Source: Planotetraspora kaengkrachanensis
GTDB lineage: Bacteria; Actinomycetota; Actinomycetes; Streptosporangiales; Streptosporangiaceae
Direction of reading: 5' to 3'
DNA: 64,000 bases
Assembly (NCBI RefSeq): GCF_016862895.1
Contig: NZ_BONV01000035.1
Coordinates: 62,001 to 126,000 of the forward strand
The position numbers and the translations under genes are program-made. The notes under the pieces were generated by a model. The model saw only the letters and a list, made by a program, of their open reading frames with translations, was not told the DNA's origin and ran no database searches. Shown here in pieces: positions 1 to 8,808 of this stretch (the first letter of the stretch is position 1; every line of letters starts with the position of its first letter).

Positions 1-384
1 CTCACTCTGCCGCTCGCCATGGCTTGTTCATCTGAGGGCGGGAGCCATCCGTCGGTTCAGGGCCACGCCCTCGGTACCCACACCTTGGGTGCCGGTCCGC
101 CGTTGAGCGTCGAGCAGTTGGCCGCCAAGAGCGGCTGCGTTAGCCCGAACGTACAGATCGATGCCGACGAACTGCGTCAGGCGATCTGCCAGACACCGCG
201 GGGGCGCTACACCATCACCAGCTTCGCCACCGAGAAGGGCAAGCGGGACTGGCTGGACTCCGCCCAGTCGTACGGCGGGGCGTATCTCGTCGGCAACCGA
301 TGGGCCGTCATCGCGAGCCCGGACCTCTTGTCATCGCTGCACGGTCAGCTCGGCGGACAGATGGAAACGACGCAGGGACATTAG
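1..384 (+). CDS. Small lipoprotein, 5' end outside the window
   Basis: The frame is open from base 1 and reads LTLPLAMAC around the first internal ATG (base 19). This is the end of a lipoprotein signal peptide with a lipobox, so the true start lies upstream and the ATG at 19 is not the start. The lipidated cysteine is encoded at 25-27. The mature part is about 120 residues, with two further cysteines about 18 residues apart that could form a disulphide, and a C-terminal half rich in Gly, Tyr and Trp (YGGAYLVGNRWAV). No catalytic motif is visible. It lies 54 bp upstream of the copC-like gene on the same strand, so a surface role linked to copper or oxidase assembly is possible, but this is inference from position. 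Confidence 0.7.
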   Translation, partial: LTLPLAMACSSEGGSHPSVQGHALGTHTLGAGPPLSVEQLAAKSGCVSPNVQIDADELRQAICQTPRGRYTITSFATEKGKRDWLDSAQSYGGAYLVGNRWAVIASPDLLSSLHGQLGGQMETTQGH

Positions 385-438
385 AGCCGCCGTGCTCCAC
401 CCGGACAGAAGGCTTGAGCCGCCGCGCTAGGAGGTGTG

Positions 439-1089
439 ATGTCTCGACGGTCGGTTCGCCGGGCGTTGGTAGGGCTGTTCTGCATCGTTTCCTTTGGCTG
501 CGCGTCAACGGTTGCGGCCCAGGGCGCCTTCGCCCACAACGTTCTCGAGGCCAGCAATCCCAAGGACAAGTCCGAGCCGCACACCGCACCCCGAACCATC
601 CTGCTGGATTTCAACGACACGGTTCTTCCTCAATTCGCGACGGTGATCGTGAGTGGGCCAGGAGGGAAGCGATACGAGGATGGATCAGTTGCGATCAAAC
701 GCGACACGGTTCGCCAATCGCTGAAGCCGCTCCAGGCAGCGGGAAGGTACGTCGTCGCCTTCCGAGTGGTGTCGGCTGACGGTCATCCGATCAAGGGGCA
801 GATCTCCTTCACGCTGACCACGTCAGCCCTTACCGCGACGGCCGAGGCCGCCTCTTCAGACGAATCTCCGGACGAGAAGCCGTCGCCATCGGGTCGGGAT
901 GTCTCTCCTACTCCAACTGTGGCGCTACCGCCTGGAGCGCACGTGCCCTCCATGGCGCGGCCGGCTACACAAACGGAGGGCCTGGGGACGCGAGCGCTCA
1001 TTGCGCTGGGAATCGCCGCCCTCGCCCTCATAGGAGTCGGCGCGCTGTCCATGCGGCGACGGGGAGATGTGGATGAGGACAGTCACTGA
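439..1089 (+). CDS. CopC-domain copper-binding protein, membrane anchored
   Basis: The 216-residue protein has an N-terminal signal peptide ending near AFAH, a CopC/YobA-type beta-sandwich of about 95 residues, a Ser/Pro/Thr-rich linker and a C-terminal transmembrane helix followed by RRR, giving an extracytoplasmic domain tethered to the membrane. The mature N-terminal His and the DGHPIKG motif match the usual CopC Cu(II) ligands (N-terminal His, Asp, His). ATG 439 is chosen over GTG 436 because AGGAGG at 429-434 leaves 4 bases to 439 but only 1 to 436. The end overlaps the CopD/CtaG gene, so the two are probably translationally coupled. CopC proteins deliver or buffer periplasmic copper, which fits the oxidase-assembly partner. 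Confidence 0.85.
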   Translation: MSRRSVRRALVGLFCIVSFGCASTVAAQGAFAHNVLEASNPKDKSEPHTAPRTILLDFNDTVLPQFATVIVSGPGGKRYEDGSVAIKRDTVRQSLKPLQAAGRYVVAFRVVSADGHPIKGQISFTLTTSALTATAEAASSDESPDEKPSPSGRDVSPTPTVALPPGAHVPSMARPATQTEGLGTRALIALGIAALALIGVGALSMRRRGDVDEDSH

Positions 1090-3019
1090 GAAGAGGAGGA
1101 CTGTTCGCGGATATTTCGCCGGTGCCGCCGCATGCAGCATCGGGATCCTGGTCCTGGGCCTGTGGGTCGGTGGAGCCGGAGCCGATGGTGATCTCGCATA
1201 CCTCCTGCCTACGGCGGGTGCCGTGGTCACCTGGACCCTGCCGTTGGTTCGTCTTGCGCACGACGTGTGCGCCATGGCGACCGTCGGCGCGTTGTTCACC
1301 GGGACGGTCCTGGTGCCGACATCAGCGGGTGAGCTGAGCCCGGCTGCCACGCGGTGCATCCGGGCCGCGGGCACATGGGCGCTGGGCTGGGCGGTGAGTA
1401 CCGCGTTCGTGGTCGTCCTGACGGCGTCTGACGTCTCAGGAGTGCCGCTTTCCAAGATCGGCTCCGTCGCGGCGGTGGCGGATCTGACCCTGTCGATCAC
1501 GCAGGGACGGACTTTCCTTATCGTCGCCTTGATCGCCCTCGTCATCGGTGCCGTGTGTCGCAATGTGTCGCGAACCGGATGGGCGCGTGCGCTGTTGGCG
1601 GCGAGCGTCTTCGGGCTTGTGCCGCCTGCCTTCGCCGGGCACGCGACGTCGGCCGTCGACCACGACCTGGCCGTATCGGCCATGATGGTCCACATCGTCG
1701 CCGTCGCGGTGTGGATGGGGGGCCTGGTCGGCGTCCTGCTCTACCTGCGCAATGAGCGCGAACTTCTACCTTCCAGTATCAGCCGTTTCAGCCGTGTCGC
1801 GCTGACGTGCTTCATCGCGGTGGCCCTGTCGGGTGCGGTCGCCGGCTGGCTTCGGCTTGGTGAGCCGTCTCAGTTATGGACGTCGCGGTACGGCCTGCTG
1901 CTCGGCGGCAAGATCTTGGCGCTGTTCGTGCTGGGATACGTCGGCTGGAGACATCGCCGTACCACGATGGCCGGACTGGCAAGCGGGCAGTCCAAGCGGC
2001 CGTTTTTCCGGCTCGCCGCCGGCGAGGTCGCGGTCATGGGCGCGACGATCGGACTCGCGGTCGCACTGTCTCGTACCGCACCTCCCGCTGTGTCTCCCGT
2101 CACGGCAACAAATGTGCAGAGCGGTGAACTGCTTTACCTCCGGCACCTACTCGGATACGAGGTGCTTCCCTTCACGTTCACCCGGCTGATCACCGAGTGG
2201 CGCCCCAACCCCTTCCTGATTTCGCTGTTCCTCGCTGCCGCGGCGGCGTATTCGGTGGGGGTTCGCCGCGTGACCATGAGAGGAATCGCATGGCCGCGAA
2301 GACGGACATGGGCGTGGTTCACGGGTCTCGGAATGCTCGCGCTGGTAGAGGTGACCGGTATCGGAACCTACGCACGAGTGATGTTCTCCCTGCACTCCGT
2401 CCAGCACGTGGTCATCACGGTCTTGGGTCCCGTGCTGCTGGCCGGTGGCGCTCCGGTCACCTTGACCTTGCAGGCTCTCGGCCGACCGGCAGACGTGCTG
2501 AGCAACCGCTTCGCAAGGTGGGCGACCAAACCGATCGTGGGCTTCCTCGCCTACGTGATCCCGGTGTTCTCGTTCTATGCGACCGACTGGTTCGGATACT
2601 CCCAATCGAGTCAGGCCGTGAATCTTGCGACCCAGCTGACGTTCACGGCTACGGGCCTCCTCTACTTCTGGGTGGCCGCCGGAATCGATCCGCTGCCTGT
2701 GCCGCTGGGCTCGGCCACCCGTGCGCGGCTGGTTCTCGGCGGCGTCGCCGTCCAGACGGTGCTCGTCACCGTCTTGCTGACCTGGCCGTTGATCGGAGAG
2801 CAGTGGTACCGGCAACTCGGCTTGATGTATAGGCCATTGCAGCAGGACCCCGTCCTGGGAAGCCCCACCGGCGGGTTGATCGCGGAACTGAACTCCCTGG
2901 CCATCGATCAGCACATCGGGGGCGCGGTACGGGGAGTCATCGCCATTGGCGCCCTCTACGTGCTTCTTTTTCTCTCACGAGCAAGGTCTGCCAAGCCGGG
3001 GCCGGGGGAGTGCGGGTAA
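1073..3019 (+). CDS. CopD / CtaG (caa3) fusion membrane protein
   Basis: This is a polytopic membrane protein of 648 residues with about 14 hydrophobic segments. The N-terminal half carries a CopD-type copper-transport region, with GHATSAVDHD and MVHIVAVAVWMGG as the conserved His-containing segments. The C-terminal half (about residues 365-620) resembles the CtaG/caa3 cytochrome c oxidase assembly family, with SLHSVQHVVI and a following LxGAPVTL-type stretch. The fusion is common in actinobacteria and is thought to import copper for heme-copper oxidase biogenesis. ATG 1073 is preferred because GGGGAG (1061-1066) is 6 bases upstream; ATG 1067 would abut it. The gene overlaps copC by 17 bases. 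Confidence 0.88.
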   Translation: MRTVTEKRRTVRGYFAGAAACSIGILVLGLWVGGAGADGDLAYLLPTAGAVVTWTLPLVRLAHDVCAMATVGALFTGTVLVPTSAGELSPAATRCIRAAGTWALGWAVSTAFVVVLTASDVSGVPLSKIGSVAAVADLTLSITQGRTFLIVALIALVIGAVCRNVSRTGWARALLAASVFGLVPPAFAGHATSAVDHDLAVSAMMVHIVAVAVWMGGLVGVLLYLRNERELLPSSISRFSRVALTCFIAVALSGAVAGWLRLGEPSQLWTSRYGLLLGGKILALFVLGYVGWRHRRTTMAGLASGQSKRPFFRLAAGEVAVMGATIGLAVALSRTAPPAVSPVTATNVQSGELLYLRHLLGYEVLPFTFTRLITEWRPNPFLISLFLAAAAAYSVGVRRVTMRGIAWPRRRTWAWFTGLGMLALVEVTGIGTYARVMFSLHSVQHVVITVLGPVLLAGGAPVTLTLQALGRPADVLSNRFARWATKPIVGFLAYVIPVFSFYATDWFGYSQSSQAVNLATQLTFTATGLLYFWVAAGIDPLPVPLGSATRARLVLGGVAVQTVLVTVLLTWPLIGEQWYRQLGLMYRPLQQDPVLGSPTGGLIAELNSLAIDQHIGGAVRGVIAIGALYVLLFLSRARSAKPGPGECG

Positions 3020-3092
3020 AGCCGCAGGCAGGGCCAGGGAGTGGGTTCGCCCCAGATTGGTAGCGTGATTCTGTTCCGGAAGGGGGTCCGCG

Positions 3093-3512
3093 ATGCCCGA
3101 TGTCATCGATCGGTTGATGAGCGCGATCAATGCCCATGATCAGGGAGCGCTGCTGGAGTGTTACGTCCCAGGGGCCGTCATCGTGGCGCCCGAGATGCAG
3201 GCAGAAGGTTGGGACGAGATCGTCGCTTTCCGCGGGCACATCGTTGAAGGCTTTCCGGACTTACGGGTGACGGTGTGGGACAAGTTGGTCTGCGACGACA
3301 ACGTGGTGGTCGAGGGAACGGTCACAGGTACTCACACGGGGCCGTTCCTGCTGGCCGAGGGCGAGGTGCTCGAGGCGACCGGTCGCAGCGTCAGTGTGCG
3401 TTGCTGCTGGGTCTTCACGGTGGAGCATGACCACATCGTCAGCCAGCGCGGCTACTACGACCAGTTGGAGTGCTACAGCCAGCTCGGCTTGAAGTTTCCC
3501 GCGCCGGAGTGA
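3093..3512 (+). CDS. SnoaL-like / ester cyclase family protein
   Basis: The 139-residue protein has the SnoaL/NTF2-like fold signature: an N-terminal helix followed by an H-D-Q-G-A-L stretch, a central VVVEGTVTGTHTGPF segment and a C-terminal strand ending in YYDQLECYSQLG. Members act as small-ligand cyclases, isomerases or ligand-binding proteins. Nothing here fixes the substrate. The start has a purine-rich GGAAGGGGG about 8 bases upstream. Its last 74 bases overlap the 3' end of the convergent acyltransferase gene. Confidence 0.75.
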   Translation: MPDVIDRLMSAINAHDQGALLECYVPGAVIVAPEMQAEGWDEIVAFRGHIVEGFPDLRVTVWDKLVCDDNVVVEGTVTGTHTGPFLLAEGEVLEATGRSVSVRCCWVFTVEHDHIVSQRGYYDQLECYSQLGLKFPAPE

Positions 3513-4854
3513 CGTTCGCCCGGCTCTCGCGGGAGGCGCCTTCCAGGTGTGACCTGTGCCGCTCCCGCTCGTCGGCGGCGCGGGCGAGACGGCGCCCGAG
3601 ATGCTGGGCGGGTTTCTCGATGAAGTGGTAGCTCAGCGCGGCACAGCCGATCGCCGTCGTGAAGAGCGCTGCCTCCCACGCCAGCCGCACCGGCAGCGGG
3701 ATCCCCGAAGGATCCACAGTCAGCCTTCTGACGACCTGCAGGATCAGAGGGTGCAACAGGTAGATGGAGTAACTCACCAGGCCGAGCCACACGAGAAGGG
3801 GCGGGAGCCTTCGACGGCGCAGGGCAAGACCGGCGGCGAACGTCAGCCATGCCGCGACGACGGCGGTGGACCAGCTCCACTTGAACGCGTGCTGCTCGGC
3901 TTCCGACATGCCCCACCCCGGCCCGAGTACCACCGCCGCGGTGACGGAGAGGACGGGCACCAGCCCGATCATCCAGCGCGATCTCACCCATCCGGCGGGC
4001 GACCGTTCCATACGGTGGATGGCGGTTCCGCCGAACATGGTGGCCAGGATGATCAGGCTCTGCCACGCGCCTACTCTGCTGTTGAGGGTGAGGAGTATGA
4101 GGGCGAGGACGGCGATGAGGGCGGCGCCGTGCCGCCGTACGTCGTGGTGTGTGCTGAGGGCGGCGGCGATCCCGCCGACCAGCGCGACGGCCGCGACCTC
4201 CACCACGCCTTGTCCCATGTTGTGGGACAGCCAGCCCGCCGGTACGAGGGCGCCGGCTATGAGCGCGCACACCGCGAACGTCAGCGAGGCGCGGGTGCTG
4301 GCCCGGTGGACGCCGAACACGAACATCGCGGTCACGAGCAGGTAGAACGCCATCTCGTACGAGAGGGTCCAGAAGACGTTGACGACGCTGGGCACCTGGA
4401 GCAGGTCCTGCAGCATCGTCATGTGTGCCAGGGTGAAGGTCACCGGCTGCCTGGCAGCCTGAGCGGGCAGGGCGGAATAGACCCCGGCGGTGCCGAACAC
4501 GGTGCCGACCACCGCTGCCAGCCCCCACAGGGGGTAGAGACGAAAGAAGCGAGTGATCCAGAACCCGCGGACACTGCCTCGGCGTTCTAGCGAAACCGGC
4601 ACGACATAACCGCTGACCAGGAAGAAAACCAGCACGCCGTACTGTCCGAAGTCGAACCACGGGCTGACCCATCGTCGGATCTCGGGCAGCAGGGCGTCGA
4701 GCGAGTGCTCGAAGACGACGATCAGCGCGGCGAATCCGCGCAAGGTGTCGAGCCAGGACTGCCGCGTGCTTTTGGACGATGAGGGCGAGGGGGCCGAGCG
4801 GGTTGCGACGAGCATTCGTCCTGCGCTGCCCTGGATCTCTGCTTCCCTAACCAC
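3439..4854 (-). CDS. Acyltransferase family 3 membrane protein
   Basis: The 471-residue protein belongs to the acyltransferase-3/OafA-like family, which O-acylates sugars, lipids or antibiotics at the membrane. It has about ten membrane segments between residues 40 and 420. Family motifs visible are the N-terminal LDTLRGFAALIVVFEH with a conserved His, FFLVSGYVVP, the RFFRLYPLW arginine motif and the terminal SYHFIEKPA. The last 45 residues are hydrophilic and low in complexity and are encoded over the opposite gene, so this tail may be a non-conserved extension. It stands alone and has no obvious acceptor-synthesis neighbour. Confidence 0.85.
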   Translation of the reverse strand: MVREAEIQGSAGRMLVATRSAPSPSSSKSTRQSWLDTLRGFAALIVVFEHSLDALLPEIRRWVSPWFDFGQYGVLVFFLVSGYVVPVSLERRGSVRGFWITRFFRLYPLWGLAAVVGTVFGTAGVYSALPAQAARQPVTFTLAHMTMLQDLLQVPSVVNVFWTLSYEMAFYLLVTAMFVFGVHRASTRASLTFAVCALIAGALVPAGWLSHNMGQGVVEVAAVALVGGIAAALSTHHDVRRHGAALIAVLALILLTLNSRVGAWQSLIILATMFGGTAIHRMERSPAGWVRSRWMIGLVPVLSVTAAVVLGPGWGMSEAEQHAFKWSWSTAVVAAWLTFAAGLALRRRRLPPLLVWLGLVSYSIYLLHPLILQVVRRLTVDPSGIPLPVRLAWEAALFTTAIGCAALSYHFIEKPAQHLGRRLARAADERERHRSHLEGASRESRANVTPARETSSRAGCSTPTGRSSRAG

Positions 4855-5200
4855 TCAGATAACACTATTGGCACAATCATGCTGAAAAGCGACTAACTAC
4901 CGCATAGCACCCTGTGAGTCTGACGACAGACCAGCTTGAACATGCCGCGGGGGAGCCGGCGAGATCGGCTGGGGACGGCCGGGCCGGGTCGCCGAAAGGA
5001 CGGTGACTCAGCAACAGTGCCCTGTATGCGTCGTCTTGACCTGCTTGGGTGCGGCCTCGAATCCGGCCTGCGCTATATGTGCGACGAGGACTGCATCCCG
5101 CAGCACCTTTCCGCCGCTCCCGGCCAATGCCCCGTGGGACGACTCGTTCAGCGATGACGCTGCGCTGGGCCGTACGCCATCAGACCGACAGGAACACATC
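4855..5200. other. Intergenic region, divergent promoters
   Basis: This 346-bp gap separates the divergent acyltransferase and SDR genes. Its left part (4855-4915) is AT-richer than its surroundings, as expected for promoters. A reading frame continues upstream of the SDR through this gap, but its sequence does not resemble the family. I see no RNA gene and no convincing -35/-10 pair. Confidence 0.4.
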
Positions 5201-5968
5201 ATGACCGTCTTGGACTCGTTCTCTCTGCGCGGCAAGGTCGCCGTGGTCACCGGTGCCAGCCGCGGCATCGGACGGGCACTCGCCCAGGCACTGGGCGAGG
5301 CGGGCGCCGCGGTCGCGGTGACCGCGCGTACCCTCCCTCCTGCCGAACGAGCGGCGGAGGAACTTCGCCACGCCGGCATCACGGCGCTGCCCGTCAGCCT
5401 CGAGGTGACCGATCCGGCTCAGGTCGACCGGATGGTGGAATCGGTCACTGGGCAACTGGGCCCGATCGACGTGCTGGTCAACAATGCCGGCATCAGCATC
5501 GGCCGACCGGCTCTGGACACCCCGGACGAAGTCTGGCGGGAGGTGCTGGCCACCAACCTGGACGGGCTCTGGTACTGCAACAAGGCCGTCGGCGCGCAGA
5601 TGGTCGCACGGGGCGGCGGGAGCATCATCAACGTCGGCTCGATGTCCGCCATGATCGTCAACCGGCCTCGATGGCAGCCGGCGTACTTGGCCTCCAAGGC
5701 GGCGGTACACCAGCTGACCAAGGCGTTGGCCGCCGAATGGGGGCCACGCGGAGTGCGGGTGAACGCGCTGGCTCCCGGTTACATCCTCACCGAGGCGTCC
5801 CCGGTGGACCAGCCGGAGTACCGCGAGTGGTGTGTCGAGCCGGCCGCGATGAAGCGGTACGGACTGCCCGAGGAACTCGGTCCGGCGGTGGTCTTCCTGG
5901 CCGGCCCGGCGTCCAGCTTCATGACCGGCGCGGTGATGGTCATCGACGGCGGATACACGCTGTTCTGA
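5201..5968 (+). CDS. Short-chain dehydrogenase/reductase
   Basis: This is a classical SDR of 255 residues. It shows the TGASRGIG nucleotide-binding loop near residue 16, the NNAG motif, and an active site with Ser in NVGSMSAM and the YLASK Tyr/Lys pair. The segment between Ser and Tyr (NRPRWQPAYLASKAA) and the C-terminal FMTGAVMVIDGGYTLF recall polyol/sugar dehydrogenases such as the NADP-dependent mannitol/sorbitol group; that substrate is inference. ATG 5201 gives the family length; a frame extending to 5003 is not conserved. A hairpin terminator follows at 5993-6016. Confidence 0.88.
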   Translation: MTVLDSFSLRGKVAVVTGASRGIGRALAQALGEAGAAVAVTARTLPPAERAAEELRHAGITALPVSLEVTDPAQVDRMVESVTGQLGPIDVLVNNAGISIGRPALDTPDEVWREVLATNLDGLWYCNKAVGAQMVARGGGSIINVGSMSAMIVNRPRWQPAYLASKAAVHQLTKALAAEWGPRGVRVNALAPGYILTEASPVDQPEYREWCVEPAAMKRYGLPEELGPAVVFLAGPASSFMTGAVMVIDGGYTLF

Positions 5969-5992
5969 TCAGTCCGCGGCGGACGACAAAAG

Positions 5993-6016
5993 GGCAAGGA
6001 GTGAGATCTCCTTGCC
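5993..6016 (+). terminator. Hairpin terminator after the SDR gene
   Basis: A perfect 9-bp inverted repeat (GGCAAGGAG at 5993-6001 and CTCCTTGCC at 6008-6016) with a 6-nt loop lies 25 bp after the SDR stop and 24 bp before the RAE. It lacks a T-tract, as is common in actinomycetes. It would insulate rph from readthrough. Confidence 0.6.
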
Positions 6017-6039
6017 ACTTCCAACGTATAGCGCACAGG

Positions 6040-6071
6040 GGGGCTTGCGGCAAGACCCGGGTCTTGCCGCA
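6040..6071 (+). promoter_or_regulatory. Rifamycin-associated element (RAE)
   Basis: The sequence GGGGCTTGCGGCAAGACCC at 6040-6058 matches, with one difference from the consensus I recall, the 19-bp rifamycin-associated element found upstream of rifamycin-inactivation genes in actinomycetes. Here it is part of a 26-bp perfect palindrome (6046-6058 against 6059-6071, no spacer). It lies about 87 bp upstream of the rph start. RAEs are linked to rifamycin-inducible expression of rph, arr, rgt and RNA-polymerase-rescue helicase genes, so rph here is probably inducible. Confidence 0.85.
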
Positions 6072-6157
6072 GAATCGACGGCCGGGCACAGCACCGACGA
6101 CGAAATGGGGGGCACGACGTGGGTGTGTCGTCGATGTACGGGGGACGCGGAATCCCA

Positions 6158-8758
6158 ATGATCGAGCAGTACGTGTTGGATCTTCAAGAGATCGACGAGA
6201 CGCAGGTCGCGGTCGTCGGCGGCAAGGCCGCGCACCTGGGCGGGCTGTCACGGATCGAGGGCATCCGCGTGCCGGCTGGGTTCTGCGTGACGACGGCCGC
6301 CTTCCGGCGGATCATGGCGGAAGCGCCGTCGATCGGCGATCGGCTCGATCAGCTGTCGCGCCTGAACCCGGATGACCGGGAGGCGATCCGCACGCTCAGC
6401 GCGGAGATCCGCCTGAGCATCGAAGGGATCGCCATCCCGGGCGATCCGGCGGCGGCGATCACCCGCGCGCTCGCCCGGTTCGGCGAGCAAGCCGCCTACG
6501 CCGTGCGATCCAGCGCGACGGCAGAGGACATGCCGACGGCCTCCTTCGCGGGCCAGCAGGACACGTACCTGAACGTCGTGGGGCCGGCGGCGGTCCTCCA
6601 GCACGTCAGCCGGTGCTGGGCGTCGCTGTTCACCGAGCGGGCCGTGACCTACCGCCTGCGCAACGGCATCGACCACCGTACGGTCCACATGGCCGTGGTC
6701 GTGCAGCAGATGGTCTTCCCGGATGCGGCCGGCATCCTGTTCACGGCCGACCCCGTCACGGGCAACCGGAAGGTCGCCACCGTGGACGCCGGCTTCGGCC
6801 TCGGCGAGGCCCTGGTTTCCGGCCTGGTGAACCCGGACGTCTTCAAGGTGCGCGACGGCGAGGTCGTCGCAGCGGCGGTCGCCGCCAAACAGCGTGCCGT
6901 TCACGCCCTGCCGGCGGGCGGGACGCAGGAAGTGGCGATCGACCCGCGGCGACAGGAGCAGCCGGCGCTGACGGACGCGCAGGTCGTGCGGCTCGTGCAG
7001 CTCGGACGGCGGATCGAGGCGCATTTCGGCCGCCCGCAGGACATCGAATGGTGCCTGGTCGACGATGACTTCCAGATCGTGCAGAGCCGGCCGATCACCA
7101 CGCTGTTCCCCATCCCCGCGGCGGGCGACCGGGATGACCACATCTACCTCTCCGTTGGTCATCAGCAGATGATGACCGACCCCATGAAGCCGCTGGGGCT
7201 CTCCATGTGGCGGCTGACGGCCATGGCGCCGATGCTCGAGGCCGGCGGGAGGCTGTTCGTCGACGCCACCCGGCGCCTGGCCTCGCCCGCGAGCCGCGCC
7301 GGCTTCCTGGAGATGGTGGGGAGATCCGATCCGCTGACCAGGGACGCGCTGGAGACCGTCCTCGACCGCCACGACTTCGTCCCGACGCTCCCTGAGGCCG
7401 GCCCCGGCGGGCCGCCCGCCGGCGGCGCGTCCGCCCCGATCGAGACCGATCCGGCCATCGTCACCGAGCTGGTCGAGCGCAGCCAGGCCTCCATCGCCGC
7501 CCTGCGCCGCGACATCCGGACGAAGACCGGACCGGCGCTGTTCGACTTCCTGCTGGAGGCATTCCAGGAGCACAAGAGGGTCCTCGGTGATCCATTGAAC
7601 ATGCAGGCGATCATGGCGGGGATGGAGGCCACCTGGTGGCTCAACGACCGGCTGCAGGAATGGCTGGGCGAGAAGAACGCGGCCGACACCCTCACGCTGT
7701 CCGCCCCCGGCAACGTCACGTCGGAGATGGGACTGGCACTGCTCGACGTCGCCGACGCGATCCGCCCGCATCCCGAAGTGGTGGCGTTCCTGCAGGGCGT
7801 CGAGGACGACGGCTTCCTGGACGAGCTGCCGAAGTTCGCGGGCGGGACCGAAGCGCGCGACGCCATCGAGGCCTACCTCGACCGGTACGGCATGCGTTGC
7901 GTCGGCGAGATCGACATCACGAGGCCGCGTTGGAGTGAACGCCCCACCACGCTCGTGCCCGTGATCCTCGACAACGTCAGGAACTTCGAGCCGGGCGCCG
8001 CCAAGCGGCGCTTCGAGCAAGGGCGGCAGGAGGCGCAGAAGAAGGCGCAGCAGGTGCTCGAACGCCTGCGGGCACTGCCGGACGGGGAGCAGAAGGCCGA
8101 CGAGACCAAGCGGATGATCGACCGGGTCCGGACCTTCATCGGCTACCGGGAGTACCCGAAGTACGGCATCGTCAGCCGCTACTTCGTCTACAAGCAGGCC
8201 TTGCTGGAAGAGGCCGAGCGCCTCGTGCAGGCCGACGTGCTCCCCGAGAAGGAGGACGTCTTCTACCTCACATTCCAGGAGTTCCACGACGTCGTGCGCT
8301 CGAACCGGGTGGATGACGAGCTGATCCGGCAGCGCAAGGACGCGTTCCGGTCGTACCACGCGCTCACGCCGCCCCGGGTGCTGACATCGGACGGCGAGGC
8401 CATCGCCGGGGCGTACCGACGCGACGACGTGCCGACCGGCGCCCTGATCGGCCTCCCGGTCTCCGCCGGGACCGTCGAAGGGCGCGCCCGCGTCATCCTG
8501 GACATGGCCCAGGCTGATCTCGAACCGGGTGACATCCTCGTCACGGCCCACACGGACCCGAGCTGGACGCCCCTCTTCGTCGCCGTCGCGGGCCTGGTGA
8601 CGGAGGTCGGAGGATTGATGACACACGGCGCGGTGATCGCACGGGAGTACGGCCTGCCGGCTGTCGTCAGTGTGGTGGACGCCACCCGGCTGATTCCCGA
8701 TGGGCAGCGGATCCGCGTACACGGAGGCGACGGGTACGTCGAGATTCTGCCTGACTGA
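6158..8758 (+). CDS. rph: Rifampin phosphotransferase
   Basis: The 866-residue protein matches the rifampin phosphotransferase family in length and throughout its sequence. These enzymes use ATP to phosphorylate the ansa-chain hydroxyl of rifamycins, giving AMP and phosphate and inactivating the drug. Three domains are visible: an N-terminal ATP-grasp domain (GGKAAHLGG near residue 20, YAVRSSATAEDMP near 115, FAGQQDTYLN), a central rifampin-binding helical domain (about 330-750, with YREYPKYGIVSRYF), and a C-terminal swivelling His domain with GGLMTHGAVIAREYG, where His823 is the phospho-carrier. All key residues are present. ATG 6158 is chosen over an upstream GTG at 6119 because it gives the family N-terminus. 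An RAE precedes it. Confidence 0.95.
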   Translation: MIEQYVLDLQEIDETQVAVVGGKAAHLGGLSRIEGIRVPAGFCVTTAAFRRIMAEAPSIGDRLDQLSRLNPDDREAIRTLSAEIRLSIEGIAIPGDPAAAITRALARFGEQAAYAVRSSATAEDMPTASFAGQQDTYLNVVGPAAVLQHVSRCWASLFTERAVTYRLRNGIDHRTVHMAVVVQQMVFPDAAGILFTADPVTGNRKVATVDAGFGLGEALVSGLVNPDVFKVRDGEVVAAAVAAKQRAVHALPAGGTQEVAIDPRRQEQPALTDAQVVRLVQLGRRIEAHFGRPQDIEWCLVDDDFQIVQSRPITTLFPIPAAGDRDDHIYLSVGHQQMMTDPMKPLGLSMWRLTAMAPMLEAGGRLFVDATRRLASPASRAGFLEMVGRSDPLTRDALETVLDRHDFVPTLPEAGPGGPPAGGASAPIETDPAIVTELVERSQASIAALRRDIRTKTGPALFDFLLEAFQEHKRVLGDPLNMQAIMAGMEATWWLNDRLQEWLGEKNAADTLTLSAPGNVTSEMGLALLDVADAIRPHPEVVAFLQGVEDDGFLDELPKFAGGTEARDAIEAYLDRYGMRCVGEIDITRPRWSERPTTLVPVILDNVRNFEPGAAKRRFEQGRQEAQKKAQQVLERLRALPDGEQKADETKRMIDRVRTFIGYREYPKYGIVSRYFVYKQALLEEAERLVQADVLPEKEDVFYLTFQEFHDVVRSNRVDDELIRQRKDAFRSYHALTPPRVLTSDGEAIAGAYRRDDVPTGALIGLPVSAGTVEGRARVILDMAQADLEPGDILVTAHTDPSWTPLFVAVAGLVTEVGGLMTHGAVIAREYGLPAVVSVVDATRLIPDGQRIRVHGGDGYVEILPD

Positions 8759-8808
8759 CCACTCACCACGGGACCGCGTCGGTGCGGTACCTGCCATCGC
8801 GGGCACGT

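Noticed and set aside
5003-5200. N-terminal extension of the SDR gene
   Set aside because: The extra 66 residues are unlike any SDR N-terminus, while ATG 5201 gives the normal length and motif position.
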